From: JALOLG01 sp035557475
GTDB lineage: Bacteria > Actinomycetota > Acidimicrobiia > Acidimicrobiales > Ilumatobacteraceae
Assembly: GCA_035557475.1 (NCBI GenBank)
Contig: DATMDV010000171.1
Span: 1-24,107, forward strand
DNA: 24,107 bases
Direction: 5' to 3'
The notes beneath the pieces were generated by a model. That model was not told the DNA's origin. It saw nothing but the letters and a program-made list of their open reading frames with translations, and ran no database searches. The translations under genes and the position numbers were made by a program. Position 1 is the first letter of the stretch; every line of letters begins with the position of its first letter. Positions 8,548 to 15,239 of this stretch are shown piece by piece.

Positions 8548-9611
8548 CGACGCTGCTCCTCCCACTCCTCCCGCGTGATCGCGTACTCGACGTCGCCGTG
8601 CTCGTCGCCCGGGATGGGGTACGGCCAGTCCTGCTCGAACGTTCGGACGACCCGCATTCCGGCCTTCTCCATCACTCTCCGCGAGCCGGTGTGCGCCACC
8701 ATCGTCTCGGCGATCACCCGTCGGACACCCAAATCGGTGAAGCCCCGGTCGATCAACGCGATCGAACCCTCGGTGGCGTATCCCTTGCCCCACGCCGACT
8801 TGCGCAGTCGGTAGCCGAGCTCGGGTTCCTCGTCGGGATGACCCTCGCCAGGTCGGAAGTGGAACCATCCGAGGAAGTCGCCGGTCGACTTCTCGACCAC
8901 TGCCCAGAACCCGTATCCGTCGGAGCGCTCGTAGTAGCCGAGGAAGGCAGGAAGGAAATCTGTCTCGATCTCGTCGCGGGGCGTGATTCGGCCGCCGGTG
9001 ACATGAAGCATCACGTCGGGGTCGCCGTCGAGCTCGACCAGGTTGTCGATGTCGTCGGTGGTGAACCGGCGCAGGATGAGGCGTTCCGTCTCCACGACCA
9101 CGTGCATCCGCGCGTCCCGGCGAGCGCGGCCCACGATCTCGGCGATGACACCGGTCTTGGCGTCCGCGTAGTGCTGCATCGTCGGCCATTCGCTCTGCGC
9201 GAGCACCTCCTTGGCGGACTGGTAGTGGGCGCGGTCGGCGGCGTCGGCACGGAGATGTTCACGAAACGCGATCATCCGATCAACCTCGTCGCATGCCGGT
9301 GGGAAGACGTGCAGGTTGACCCGTGGATCGTCGCGCCGGAGCAGCCGGTGCTCGAACCAATCGGGCTCGCGCATGAGGAACTCGTAGCCGATCGTCACGA
9401 GGGCCGGAACGTACGCGTCCTCGTCGGTGGTGTCGGGCACGACGAGTGCGATGTCGATGACCGGCTTCGCCTTCAACGTCGGTACCGAGGTCGAGCCGAC
9501 GTGCTCGATGGCGACGGCCCGGCCACCGAGTGCGGCGACGATGTCGCGACGCTCATGCTCGAAACGCGCTGGCCACTCCTTCGAGTACTCCTCGAGCACA
9601 ACCGTCACCAT
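8544..9611 (-). CDS. GrpB-like domain fused to RimJ/RimL-type GNAT acetyltransferase
   Basis: 355 residues with two domains. Residues 1-165 are a GrpB/UPF0157-type domain of the nucleotidyltransferase superfamily, shown by IEHVGSTSVP (His37, 39-GSTSVP-44), the KPVIDI strand (Asp53) and VNLHVFP near residue 98. Residues 169-350 are a GNAT domain beginning METERLILRRF-like (MHVVVETERLILRRF) with the acetyl-CoA loop LRKSAWGKGYATEG around 269-282 and a terminal strand after RRVMEKAGM. The junction falls exactly where a free GNAT protein would start (Met169, base 9107), with essentially no linker. The ATG at 9611 has only a weak GAGG upstream. Another GNAT gene follows with a 4-bp overlap. GrpB function is not firmly known, so the joint role is open. 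Confidence 0.88.
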   Translation of the reverse strand: MVTVVLEEYSKEWPARFEHERRDIVAALGGRAVAIEHVGSTSVPTLKAKPVIDIALVVPDTTDEDAYVPALVTIGYEFLMREPDWFEHRLLRRDDPRVNLHVFPPACDEVDRMIAFREHLRADAADRAHYQSAKEVLAQSEWPTMQHYADAKTGVIAEIVGRARRDARMHVVVETERLILRRFTTDDIDNLVELDGDPDVMLHVTGGRITPRDEIETDFLPAFLGYYERSDGYGFWAVVEKSTGDFLGWFHFRPGEGHPDEEPELGYRLRKSAWGKGYATEGSIALIDRGFTDLGVRRVIAETMVAHTGSRRVMEKAGMRVVRTFEQDWPYPIPGDEHGDVEYAITREEWEEQRR

Positions 9612-9755
9612 CGCCGGCCATCCTCACACGGTCGCGGGTCGGCTGGGAACGGCGGTCTGGTCGCACGGGTGCGGCCGTGGAATTCGGGTCCGTCGCGGTC
9701 GGCAATACTGCTGCTGCGCGCCGGAGTGGTGCGCGGCCGAGGAGGTACGGACCCC

Positions 9756-9962
9756 ATGAGTGTCTACAAGGTCGTCGAGATCATCGGGACGAGCAGTGAA
9801 TCGTGGGAGGACGCCGGCCTCACGGCGGTCCGGAAAGCCCGTGAGACGATCCGCAACCTGCGGGTCGCCGAGGTGGTCGAGCAGGACCTCGACCTCGACG
9901 ACGCGGGCGGTGCGACCTTCCGCACGAAGCTGCGTATCTCGTTCAAGTACGACGACGGCTGA
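9756..9962 (+). CDS. Dodecin family protein (short, calcium-dodecin-like)
   Basis: 68 residues. It matches the dodecin fold pattern: a first strand SVYKVVEIIGTS, helix SWEDAGLTAVRKARETI, then strands LRVAEVVEQDLDL and ATFRTKLRISFKYDD. Dodecins form hollow dodecamers. The sequence is much closer to mycobacterial Rv0379 (described as a calcium dodecin) than to flavin-storing halophile dodecins: the tryptophan that stacks on flavin in the D-W-F-E-V segment is missing (LRVAEVV here), while Trp17 lies in the SWE motif (recalled family comparison). Start ATG 9756 has AGGAGGT at 9740-9746. Its stop codon abuts the stop of the convergent hydrolase gene with no bases between. It stands alone on its strand, with a 144-bp upstream region. 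Confidence 0.93.
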   Translation: MSVYKVVEIIGTSSESWEDAGLTAVRKARETIRNLRVAEVVEQDLDLDDAGGATFRTKLRISFKYDDG

Positions 9963-9965
9963 TCA
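9960..9965. other. Adjacent convergent stop codons (TGATCA)
   Basis: The dodecin TGA (9960-9962) and the hydrolase stop on the other strand (9963-9965) together form the palindrome TGATCA with no base between the coding regions. Any terminator for either gene must lie inside the other coding region. Confidence 0.9.
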
Positions 9966-10907
9966 GCGCCGGAACGCGCCGCGTGGCCGTGGCTGACGCC
10001 CGCGACCCTGCACGAGGCGCTTGACACGTTCGCCGAACCGGCGTTGCGGCGTCCTCGCGGTTGGAAGAGCGATGGCGTCGCATGCGGCGACGACCGCGCT
10101 GGCCGTCAGTTCGGGCCGGGTGAACGCGGCGAGATGGGCGGCGTTGATCTCGATCGTGCGGGCCCCTGGTATCGATGCCGCCAAATGTCGCTGCAGCGCG
10201 GGGCGGACGAGCCGGTCGCGCTCAGTGACGACGACCACCACCGGCACGCCGACGCCGCCGATCCAATCCGTCGACCGGAAGCCGCGGATCGCGCGTTCGG
10301 CCTCGTGGATGGACCGTTCCTCGTGGCTGTTCATCGCGCCGAGTACCTCGTTCCTGAGCGCGGGATCGGAGACGAGCCCACCGACGAACGGTCGCGCCGC
10401 CCTCAAGCGGATCGAACGCGGGACGAGGTGGGTGACGCGGCGCACGTTCTCGAGCGCACGCACGAGGGGCCAGTGGTCGGGGGTCGTGGTGAAGTCGGCG
10501 GCGGTGGCGCAGAACACGAGTCCCGCCACGCGATCAGGATGGCGGCGCCAGACCAGTTGGGCGATCGGGCCGCCCATCGAATATCCGACGAAGATCGCCC
10601 TCGGCACGTCGAGGGCGTCGATCAGGGCGACTGCGTCGTCGGCACAATCCTCGAGCGTGAACGGAACCTCGCTTCGGATCCCCCGCCCGTGGCCACGATG
10701 GTCGAGCGCGATCACCCGATAACGCGATCTGAGGGCGGCGATCGTCGGTGTCCAGTTGAGGGAGCCTGTCGCCGTCAAGCCGTGCAGCAGCACCACCGTT
10801 GGCGCCCCCGGCGACGGCCCGGGTCGGTCGAACGCGAACGTGGTCCCGCGCCCGATCAGCTCGAGGGTTCGCCAGCCGAGCCCACTGTCGGTCGCGATCG
10901 GTGTCAT
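9963..10907 (-). CDS. Alpha/beta-fold hydrolase
   Basis: 314 residues. The oxyanion-region HG is in VVLLHGLTATGS (His42-Gly43), the nucleophile elbow is GYSMGG with Ser110, the acid is probably Asp231 in VTERDRLV, and the base is His258 in INAAHLAAFTRPE. This order and spacing fit esterases and C-C hydrolases of the epoxide-hydrolase/lipase clan. No signal peptide is visible. The C-terminus is an unusual Arg-rich tail (about residues 285-314), perhaps for surface or nucleic-acid contact; that is speculation. I choose ATG 10907 because GGAGGAG lies just upstream; an earlier ATG at 10922 has no such site. The stop is immediately adjacent to the dodecin stop. The substrate is unknown. Confidence 0.9.
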   Translation of the reverse strand: MTPIATDSGLGWRTLELIGRGTTFAFDRPGPSPGAPTVVLLHGLTATGSLNWTPTIAALRSRYRVIALDHRGHGRGIRSEVPFTLEDCADDAVALIDALDVPRAIFVGYSMGGPIAQLVWRRHPDRVAGLVFCATAADFTTTPDHWPLVRALENVRRVTHLVPRSIRLRAARPFVGGLVSDPALRNEVLGAMNSHEERSIHEAERAIRGFRSTDWIGGVGVPVVVVVTERDRLVRPALQRHLAASIPGARTIEINAAHLAAFTRPELTASAVVAACDAIALPTARTPQRRFGERVKRLVQGRGRQPRPRGAFRR

Positions 10908-10954
10908 CTCTCCTCCTTCCACCCTGCCTCGTGCCGTGCCTCGGACGAGGTGAG

Positions 10955-10993
10955 TGCTGTCTTTCTATCCCGTTCCGCTCGCAAAAGACAGCA
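10955..10993. repeat. Perfect 10-bp inverted repeat (hairpin) in divergent intergenic region
   Basis: The arms TGCTGTCTTT (10955-10964) and AAAGACAGCA (10984-10993) are exact reverse complements, separated by 19 bases. A second, weaker inverted repeat (CCTCGT 10927-10932 and ACGAGG 10945-10950) lies beside it. The element is in the 194-bp gap upstream of both the hydrolase and the SLOG-like gene, so a terminator is unlikely. It could be a widely spaced operator or a structured leader. Arms and spacing are directly seen; function is not known. Confidence 0.6.
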
Positions 10994-11089
10994 TGGGCCG
11001 TTGGTCACGGCACCGCTGCCCGTCTCGAACGCCTCCGCGCCGTGCTCGTGGGCGTCGGGGGCGGCGCAGTGAACGAAGGGACAGGGCAA

Positions 11090-11095
11090 TAGGGT
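11090..11095 (+). promoter_or_regulatory. Putative -10 box TAGGGT for a leaderless transcript
   Basis: TAGGGT fits the actinobacterial TANNNT -10 consensus and ends six bases before the GTG at 11102. Transcription would therefore begin at or next to the start codon, giving a leaderless mRNA. The gene has no Shine-Dalgarno sequence, and a stop codon in frame at 11090-11092 makes GTG 11102 the first possible start, which agrees. The assignment is inference from spacing. Confidence 0.45.
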
Positions 11096-11101
11096 GCTGC
11101 A

Positions 11102-11671
11102 GTGCTGCTCGCCCATGCCGGCAACCGGATCGACGCCGACGACCGGCCGGAGGCGCGCTTCCCGGCCGTCCAAATCGATGCGGTCACGGCGATCATCGGC
11201 CGGGTGCTCAGGGACCTTCAGCCGTCGTCGGTCGTGTCGGCCGCGGCGAACGGTGCCGATCTCATCATCCTCGCCGAGGCCCAGCGACTCGGCATCGCGA
11301 CCCACGTCGTGTTGCCGTTGCCCACCGAGGCGTTCCTCGAAGCGTCAGTGGCAGGGTCGCATCCGGCATGGGTCGAGCAGTACCACCGGGTGCTCGACAC
11401 CGCCACCACCTCGCCCATCTCGACGATCGACTCGCTCGATCTCGACGAGGATCGGGAGTGGTACCTCGTGGCCAACGGTTTGATCCTCGAACGCGCGCGA
11501 ACAGTCGCGCGTGACGACGAAGCGATCGTCGCGCTCACCGTGCGCCCCACCGAGGGCGAGACGCCACCGAGCGCAACCGACGATTTCGCCCGCCTGGCGG
11601 CAGAGGCCGGACTCACCGTGCTCACCCTCGATCCCCGCCCGGGACGAACCGGCCCGGTGCGAATCGCCTGA
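11102..11671 (+). CDS. SLOG-like Rossmann-fold protein of unknown function
   Basis: 189 residues from GTG 11102. The N-terminus LLAHAGNRIDADDRPEARFP resembles the GH-x-ID-x-P-x-R-x-x-RFP opening of SLOG-superfamily proteins found near TIR- and CHAT-type sensor proteins. The stretch SVVSAAANGADLIILAEAQRLGIATHVVLPLPTEAFLEASV (about residues 43-84) shows the GAD-x-L-x-x-EA and hVVLP-x-P-x-EF/AF features of that fold, which binds nucleotides or nucleotide-derived ligands in known members. The first Gly-His of the usual opening is HAGN here. No effector domain is attached, and no obvious partner gene is next to it. It ends four bases from the convergent LLM gene. Recognition is by motif recall only, so the family call is moderate. 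Confidence 0.66.
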   Translation: MLLAHAGNRIDADDRPEARFPAVQIDAVTAIIGRVLRDLQPSSVVSAAANGADLIILAEAQRLGIATHVVLPLPTEAFLEASVAGSHPAWVEQYHRVLDTATTSPISTIDSLDLDEDREWYLVANGLILERARTVARDDEAIVALTVRPTEGETPPSATDDFARLAAEAGLTVLTLDPRPGRTGPVRIA

Positions 11672-11675
11672 CCGC

Positions 11676-12644
11676 TCAGCTGCGTGCGGCTTCGATGAAC
11701 TTCGTCAGTTCGCGTCGTAGATCGTCCCCAGCCGGCTGAAACGCCACCTCGGTGGTGCCCGCTTCGGCGGCCGCCGCCAGGCGCTCGCGCCAGTGGGCGG
11801 CCGTGCCACTGCGGCTCACCTCGGCTGCGATCGATCCTGTCATCACTGTCCGGTCGTGACGGTTGAGCTCGGTGAGGTGGCCGCGATGCGTCTCGAGATG
11901 GCGGACCGACGGATCGACCGCCTCGATCGACTCCCGCCACATCGCGGAGCCAGGCAGGCTGTCGAAGCTCGCCCGCCGGCGCTGGTAGGTCGAGTGGTAC
12001 GCGATCGCGGCGCCGGGCCCGGCCGATCGCAGCACGCGCTCGTCGCCGGTGTCCTCCCCGTCGTCGAGCACCGTGCCGAACGCCAGCCACACCGACCAGT
12101 CGAACCCGGCGATCGGGCTCGAGCCGATCACACCGCCGCCCAGCTCGCGCGCGACTGCTTCACCCTTCGGCCCGCTGGCGCCGATGAGGAACGGCGGCTC
12201 GAGGGGGCGTGGCGGCGCTTGGCCCGTGCCGTGCAGCATCGCCACCATCGCCCCGTCGATCTCCACCGTCTCACCACGCAGGAGCGCGCGAACCGTTCGC
12301 ACGTGCTCAGCGACGTCGGTCCACTTGAGTGGCCGTTGCCCGAGCGCGTGGCGGGCAGTGAAACCGGTTCCGAACGCGTACGCGGTGCGGCCCGCCGCGA
12401 GTGATTCGAGATGGGCGATCGCCGTCGCCGTCGTCAGCGCATGGCGGTTGCTCGGGACGAGCACTCCCGGCCCGATCCCGATCCGTTCCGTTCGGTCGGC
12501 CGCCAGCGCCAGCGTCATCCACACGTCGAGCTGGAGCGGAGGTGTGTCGTAGATCCACGCCCGCCGGTACCCGAGGTCCTCGGCGTACCGCACCAGATCG
12601 GGGGTGGCGGGCGTCGGTGGCAGCGCACACGAGATCTCGAGCAT
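11676..12644 (-). CDS. LLM-class (luciferase-like) flavin/F420-dependent oxidoreductase
   Basis: 322 residues. The TIM-barrel LLM pattern is visible: a short opening strand (MLEISCALPP), LVRYAEDLGYRRAWIYDTPPL (about residues 18-37), ALAADRTERIGIGPGVLVPSNRHALTTATAIAHLESLAAGRTAYAFGTGF around 46-95 (conserved IG-x-GV, R-HP-like NRH and the L-AGR-x-x-x-G-x-G segment), then FLIGASGPKG (152-161). These proteins use FMN or F420; in actinobacteria F420 is common, but the cofactor cannot be fixed here. ATG 12644 follows the stop of the Rieske oxygenase gene by eleven bases, with an AGAGAG stretch in the overlap region, so both are one transcript. The frame is open far upstream, but that is shadow sequence over the Rieske gene. 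Confidence 0.88.
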   Translation of the reverse strand: MLEISCALPPTPATPDLVRYAEDLGYRRAWIYDTPPLQLDVWMTLALAADRTERIGIGPGVLVPSNRHALTTATAIAHLESLAAGRTAYAFGTGFTARHALGQRPLKWTDVAEHVRTVRALLRGETVEIDGAMVAMLHGTGQAPPRPLEPPFLIGASGPKGEAVARELGGGVIGSSPIAGFDWSVWLAFGTVLDDGEDTGDERVLRSAGPGAAIAYHSTYQRRRASFDSLPGSAMWRESIEAVDPSVRHLETHRGHLTELNRHDRTVMTGSIAAEVSRSGTAAHWRERLAAAAEAGTTEVAFQPAGDDLRRELTKFIEAARS

Positions 12645-12655
12645 GCCGACGCTCT

Positions 12656-13750
12656 CTACTTGGCACGTTCGATCGGAGGCTGTGCGACAACGGTCGGTCG
12701 CGAGATGTACTCGACGAGCCGGCGGCGCCACTCGACCGAGCACTTGTCGGCCTGCACGCTGACGAGCGTCGTCTGGTCGAGGGGCAGGACGCCATCGAGC
12801 AGTTCGAGCATCCGCTTGTCCTCGGCGCCGATCGCGAGGTCGAAGCGGATGATCTCCTCCGCCGACACCGAGAAGTCGTCGTTGCGCCAGACGACGAACG
12901 TGAAGTACGACGTGACGTCGTCGATCGGGGTCGACAGCAGCAGCAGGATGTGGTCGAGCCCGCTGCCGTAGTGGATGGTGCTCCGAACGTCGAACGGCAG
13001 GTGGAACCCCGAGCTCATCGCCCGCTCCACCACACCCGTCGCCTGACCGCTGGCGAGCGTGCCCAGGTCGGTGTTGTTCGCCAGCACCTCGTAGCGGTAG
13101 CCGAACCAGCCGTCGTCGAGCGCCTCCAGCTCGAACCGCGGTACCCGCGTGTCTTGCGCCCGCCCGAACGTGCCGACGTGAACGAACGGGAAGTGCGTGA
13201 TGTCGAGGAAGTTGTCGGTCATCCGTGTTGCCGACGTCTGCCACACGTCGACCGGTGTGTTGATGCGACGGAACGCGGGATCGTGCTCCTGAGCGACGAC
13301 GGGGATGCCATCGGGCGCGTCGGCCGGCGTGCTGCCGAGGCACACAAAGACCAGGCCGTACCGTTCGGCACAGCCGAAGGTCGCGAGGTGGGCGCGCGGC
13401 GGTGGTGGCACGTGGTCGGCGGCCGACGGCACGCGCACACATCGTCCCCCGTCGCCGAACGTCCAGCCGTGGTATGCGCAGGTCAGGCAGCCGGCCTCGA
13501 TCGTCCCCTTCGACAGCGGCGCCTCGCGGTGCGGGCACCGGTCGGGTGCGGCGACGACCGCGCCGTCGATCGCGCGGTACAGCACGACGTAGGTGCCGAG
13601 CAGTGTGACTGCCACCGGATGACCGCCGACGTCGACGCTTCGCGCGACCGCGTACCATCCGTCGCGCAGCGCCGGACTCGCACAGAGGATGCCGGTGCTC
13701 GCGCGCGGCGAGGCGTCGGGGGACGCTGCTTCAGAGCCGTTGTCGGGCAT
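12656..13750 (-). CDS. Rieske [2Fe-2S] non-haem iron oxygenase (PaO/VanA-like, single-component alpha subunit)
   Basis: 364 residues. The Rieske domain (about residues 28-140) has the cluster ligands Cys72-Pro-His74 and Cys91-Ala-Tyr-His94 with WY at 32-33. The catalytic domain carries the mononuclear iron motif DNFLDITHFPFVH (Asp183 context, His186, His191), matching the N/D-x2-D-x2-H-x4-H pattern of vanillate O-demethylase and pheophorbide-a-oxygenase-type enzymes. Such enzymes hydroxylate or demethylate aromatic or heteroaromatic substrates using electrons from a separate reductase, which is not encoded nearby. ATG 13750 has GAGAGG upstream; the frame stays open to 14245 over the divergent amidohydrolase, which I treat as shadow. 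It is followed by the LLM oxidoreductase gene and is divergent from the amidohydrolase with 64 bp between starts. Confidence 0.92.
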   Translation of the reverse strand: MPDNGSEAASPDASPRASTGILCASPALRDGWYAVARSVDVGGHPVAVTLLGTYVVLYRAIDGAVVAAPDRCPHREAPLSKGTIEAGCLTCAYHGWTFGDGGRCVRVPSAADHVPPPPRAHLATFGCAERYGLVFVCLGSTPADAPDGIPVVAQEHDPAFRRINTPVDVWQTSATRMTDNFLDITHFPFVHVGTFGRAQDTRVPRFELEALDDGWFGYRYEVLANNTDLGTLASGQATGVVERAMSSGFHLPFDVRSTIHYGSGLDHILLLLSTPIDDVTSYFTFVVWRNDDFSVSAEEIIRFDLAIGAEDKRMLELLDGVLPLDQTTLVSVQADKCSVEWRRRLVEYISRPTVVAQPPIERAK

Positions 13751-13803
13751 GGTGTGGCAACCTCTCGGGATGGTGCACGGCGCAGGAGCTGAGCGCAACG
13801 TGC

Positions 13804-13809
13804 AGGAGG
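13804..13809 (+). promoter_or_regulatory. Ribosome-binding site AGGAGG that sets the amidohydrolase start
   Basis: A perfect AGGAGG lies five bases before GTG 13815. Upstream in-frame ATGs at 13689 and 13770 have no comparable site, and the first lies inside the divergent Rieske gene, so this site decides the start. Confidence 0.75.
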
Positions 13810-13814
13810 CGGAC

Positions 13815-15161
13815 GTGCGGGCAGTCGACGTGCTGGTGCGCGGCGGCGACGTGGTGACGATGGACGGCACGCGCACCGTGGTGGGCGACGGCGCAGTGGC
13901 GGTGGGCGGCGACGTCATCGCCGCGGTCGGCCCGTGGGACGAGCTGCGGTCCCGGTACCCAGACGCGCGGGTGATCGGCGACGCCGACTCGCTGGTGACG
14001 CCCGGATACGTCAACGCCCACCAGCACCTGACCGGCGATCGGTTGGTGCACTCCTGCATCCCCGACGCGATCGACTCGCAGGAGGCGATCTTCGGCTGGG
14101 CGGTACCGGTGCACGCTGCCCACACCGGCGACGACGATGAGTTGTCGGCGACGCTCGGTGCAATCGAAGCCGTCACGAATGGCATCACCTGCACCGTCGA
14201 GGCGGGCACGGTGGCCCACCCCAACCGCGTGGCCGCGGCGGTCACGAATGTCGGAATGCGGACGACGATCGGTCAGTGGGGATGGGACGTCGACGGCCTG
14301 CCGTTCGGCGCTCCGGCCGGCGAGGTGCTCGAGCGGCACGTCGAGCTCCTCGACCGGCTGCCGGCCGGCGGTCTGGTCGAGGGTTGGGTGACGCTCGTCG
14401 GCCACGACCTGATGAGCGACGAGCTCGTCGCCGGTGCCAGCGACCTGGCCCGGGTGCGCGGCGTCGGCCTCACGTTCCACATGTCGCCGCACGGCGGAGA
14501 CCCGGTCAGCTACTTGGCGCGAACGGGTCGCCGGCCGTTCGTCCATCTCGACGAGCTCGGTGCGCTCGGCCCGCACGTGCTGGTGGCTCACGCCGTTCAC
14601 CTCGACGACGACGAGATCGACGTCGTGGTTCGCACCGACACTGCCGTGGCGTCGTGCCCGTGGGCGTACCTGCGATTGGCTCAGGGCTTCACCGGCGCCG
14701 GGCGACACGGTGAGTTGCTCGCTCGCGGGGCGCGGGTGGCGCTGGGATGCGACGCCGAGAACGCCGGCGACGCCGTCGACGTGCTGCGCGCGGCATCGCT
14801 GTTCGTCGGTCTGTTGCGCGACCGCACCGTCGACCCGTTCAGCTTCACGGCGTACGACGCACTGACGCTCGCCACGATCGGCGGCGCCCGAGCGATCGCC
14901 AAAGGCGACGCGATCGGATCGATCGAGGTGGGAAAGCAAGCCGATCTCGTAGTGCACGATCGGCGCGGCCCACAGTTCGTGCCGCGCAGCACCGATCCCG
15001 TCCTGCAGCTGATGTGGGCGAGCGACGGGCGTTCGGTGAGTGACGTGCTGATCGCCGGTCGCGAGGTGGTACGCGACGGTCGCTGCGTGACGGTCGACCT
15101 CGATGCGCTCCGCGACGAAGCGGCACGCCGACGTGATCACTTCCTCGCGGCGCGCCGCTGA
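13815..15161 (+). CDS. Amidohydrolase-superfamily protein (chlorohydrolase/guanine deaminase-like) with altered active site
   Basis: 448 residues. A small beta-sandwich at the N-terminus (DVLVRGGDVVTMDG, then GDVIAAVGP) leads to PGYVNAHQHLTGDR, with metal ligands His69 and His71. Further expected ligands are His222 in TFHMSPHGGD, His259 in VLVAHAVHL and Asp313 in LGCDAEN. The C-terminal strand set (GSIEVGKQADLVVHD and VLIAGREVVRDGR) completes the fold. Related enzymes deaminate guanine, cytosine-like or s-triazine compounds (family knowledge). Two departures stand out: the catalytic Glu normally three residues after the third His is Pro225, and the usual CP-x-SN motif is CPWAY. The enzyme may have a different reaction or may use His226. 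It is divergent from the Rieske/LLM pair and 78 bp ahead of the VOC operon. Confidence 0.88.
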   Translation: MRAVDVLVRGGDVVTMDGTRTVVGDGAVAVGGDVIAAVGPWDELRSRYPDARVIGDADSLVTPGYVNAHQHLTGDRLVHSCIPDAIDSQEAIFGWAVPVHAAHTGDDDELSATLGAIEAVTNGITCTVEAGTVAHPNRVAAAVTNVGMRTTIGQWGWDVDGLPFGAPAGEVLERHVELLDRLPAGGLVEGWVTLVGHDLMSDELVAGASDLARVRGVGLTFHMSPHGGDPVSYLARTGRRPFVHLDELGALGPHVLVAHAVHLDDDEIDVVVRTDTAVASCPWAYLRLAQGFTGAGRHGELLARGARVALGCDAENAGDAVDVLRAASLFVGLLRDRTVDPFSFTAYDALTLATIGGARAIAKGDAIGSIEVGKQADLVVHDRRGPQFVPRSTDPVLQLMWASDGRSVSDVLIAGREVVRDGRCVTVDLDALRDEAARRRDHFLAARR

Positions 15162-15201
15162 AGACCGCACGCTCGAAGCCTAGACCACCGCCTCGGACGC
15201 T

Positions 15202-15212
15202 TGGTCAGACCA
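15202..15212. promoter_or_regulatory. FadR/GntR-type operator candidate TGGTCAGACCA
   Basis: TGGTC and GACCA flank a single central base, a perfect interrupted palindrome of the TGGTC-n-GACCA type bound by FadR-subfamily GntR regulators (family knowledge). It lies about 27-37 bases upstream of the GTG start of the VOC operon, near the -35 region of the proposed leaderless promoter, a position suited to repression. No GntR gene is in the window, so the regulator would be encoded elsewhere. Confidence 0.55.
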
Positions 15213-15227
15213 TCAGTCCATCTTTGC

Positions 15228-15233
15228 TATGGT
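15228..15233 (+). promoter_or_regulatory. Putative -10 box TATGGT for a leaderless transcript
   Basis: TATGGT fits TANNNT and ends six bases before GTG 15240, so transcription would start at the codon itself. No convincing Shine-Dalgarno site precedes this GTG. A TTGGTC at 15201-15206 is -35-like but 21 bases away, longer than ideal. It is inferred from spacing and the absence of an alternative. Confidence 0.5.
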
Positions 15234-15239
15234 GGCGAC

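Noticed and set aside
9662..9673. CGCAC-GG-GTGCG inverted repeat upstream of the dodecin gene
   Set aside because: Five-base GC-rich arms are expected often by chance at this base composition, and there is no supporting promoter element.
13770..13814. ATG 13770 as amidohydrolase start
   Set aside because: It has no ribosome-binding site, whereas GTG 13815 has a perfect AGGAGG at ideal spacing and matches where the family usually begins.
13731..15170. 479-codon minus-strand frame opposite the amidohydrolase
   Set aside because: It has no recognisable motifs and a His/Arg/Val-biased composition; the plus-strand frame carries the full amidohydrolase pattern.
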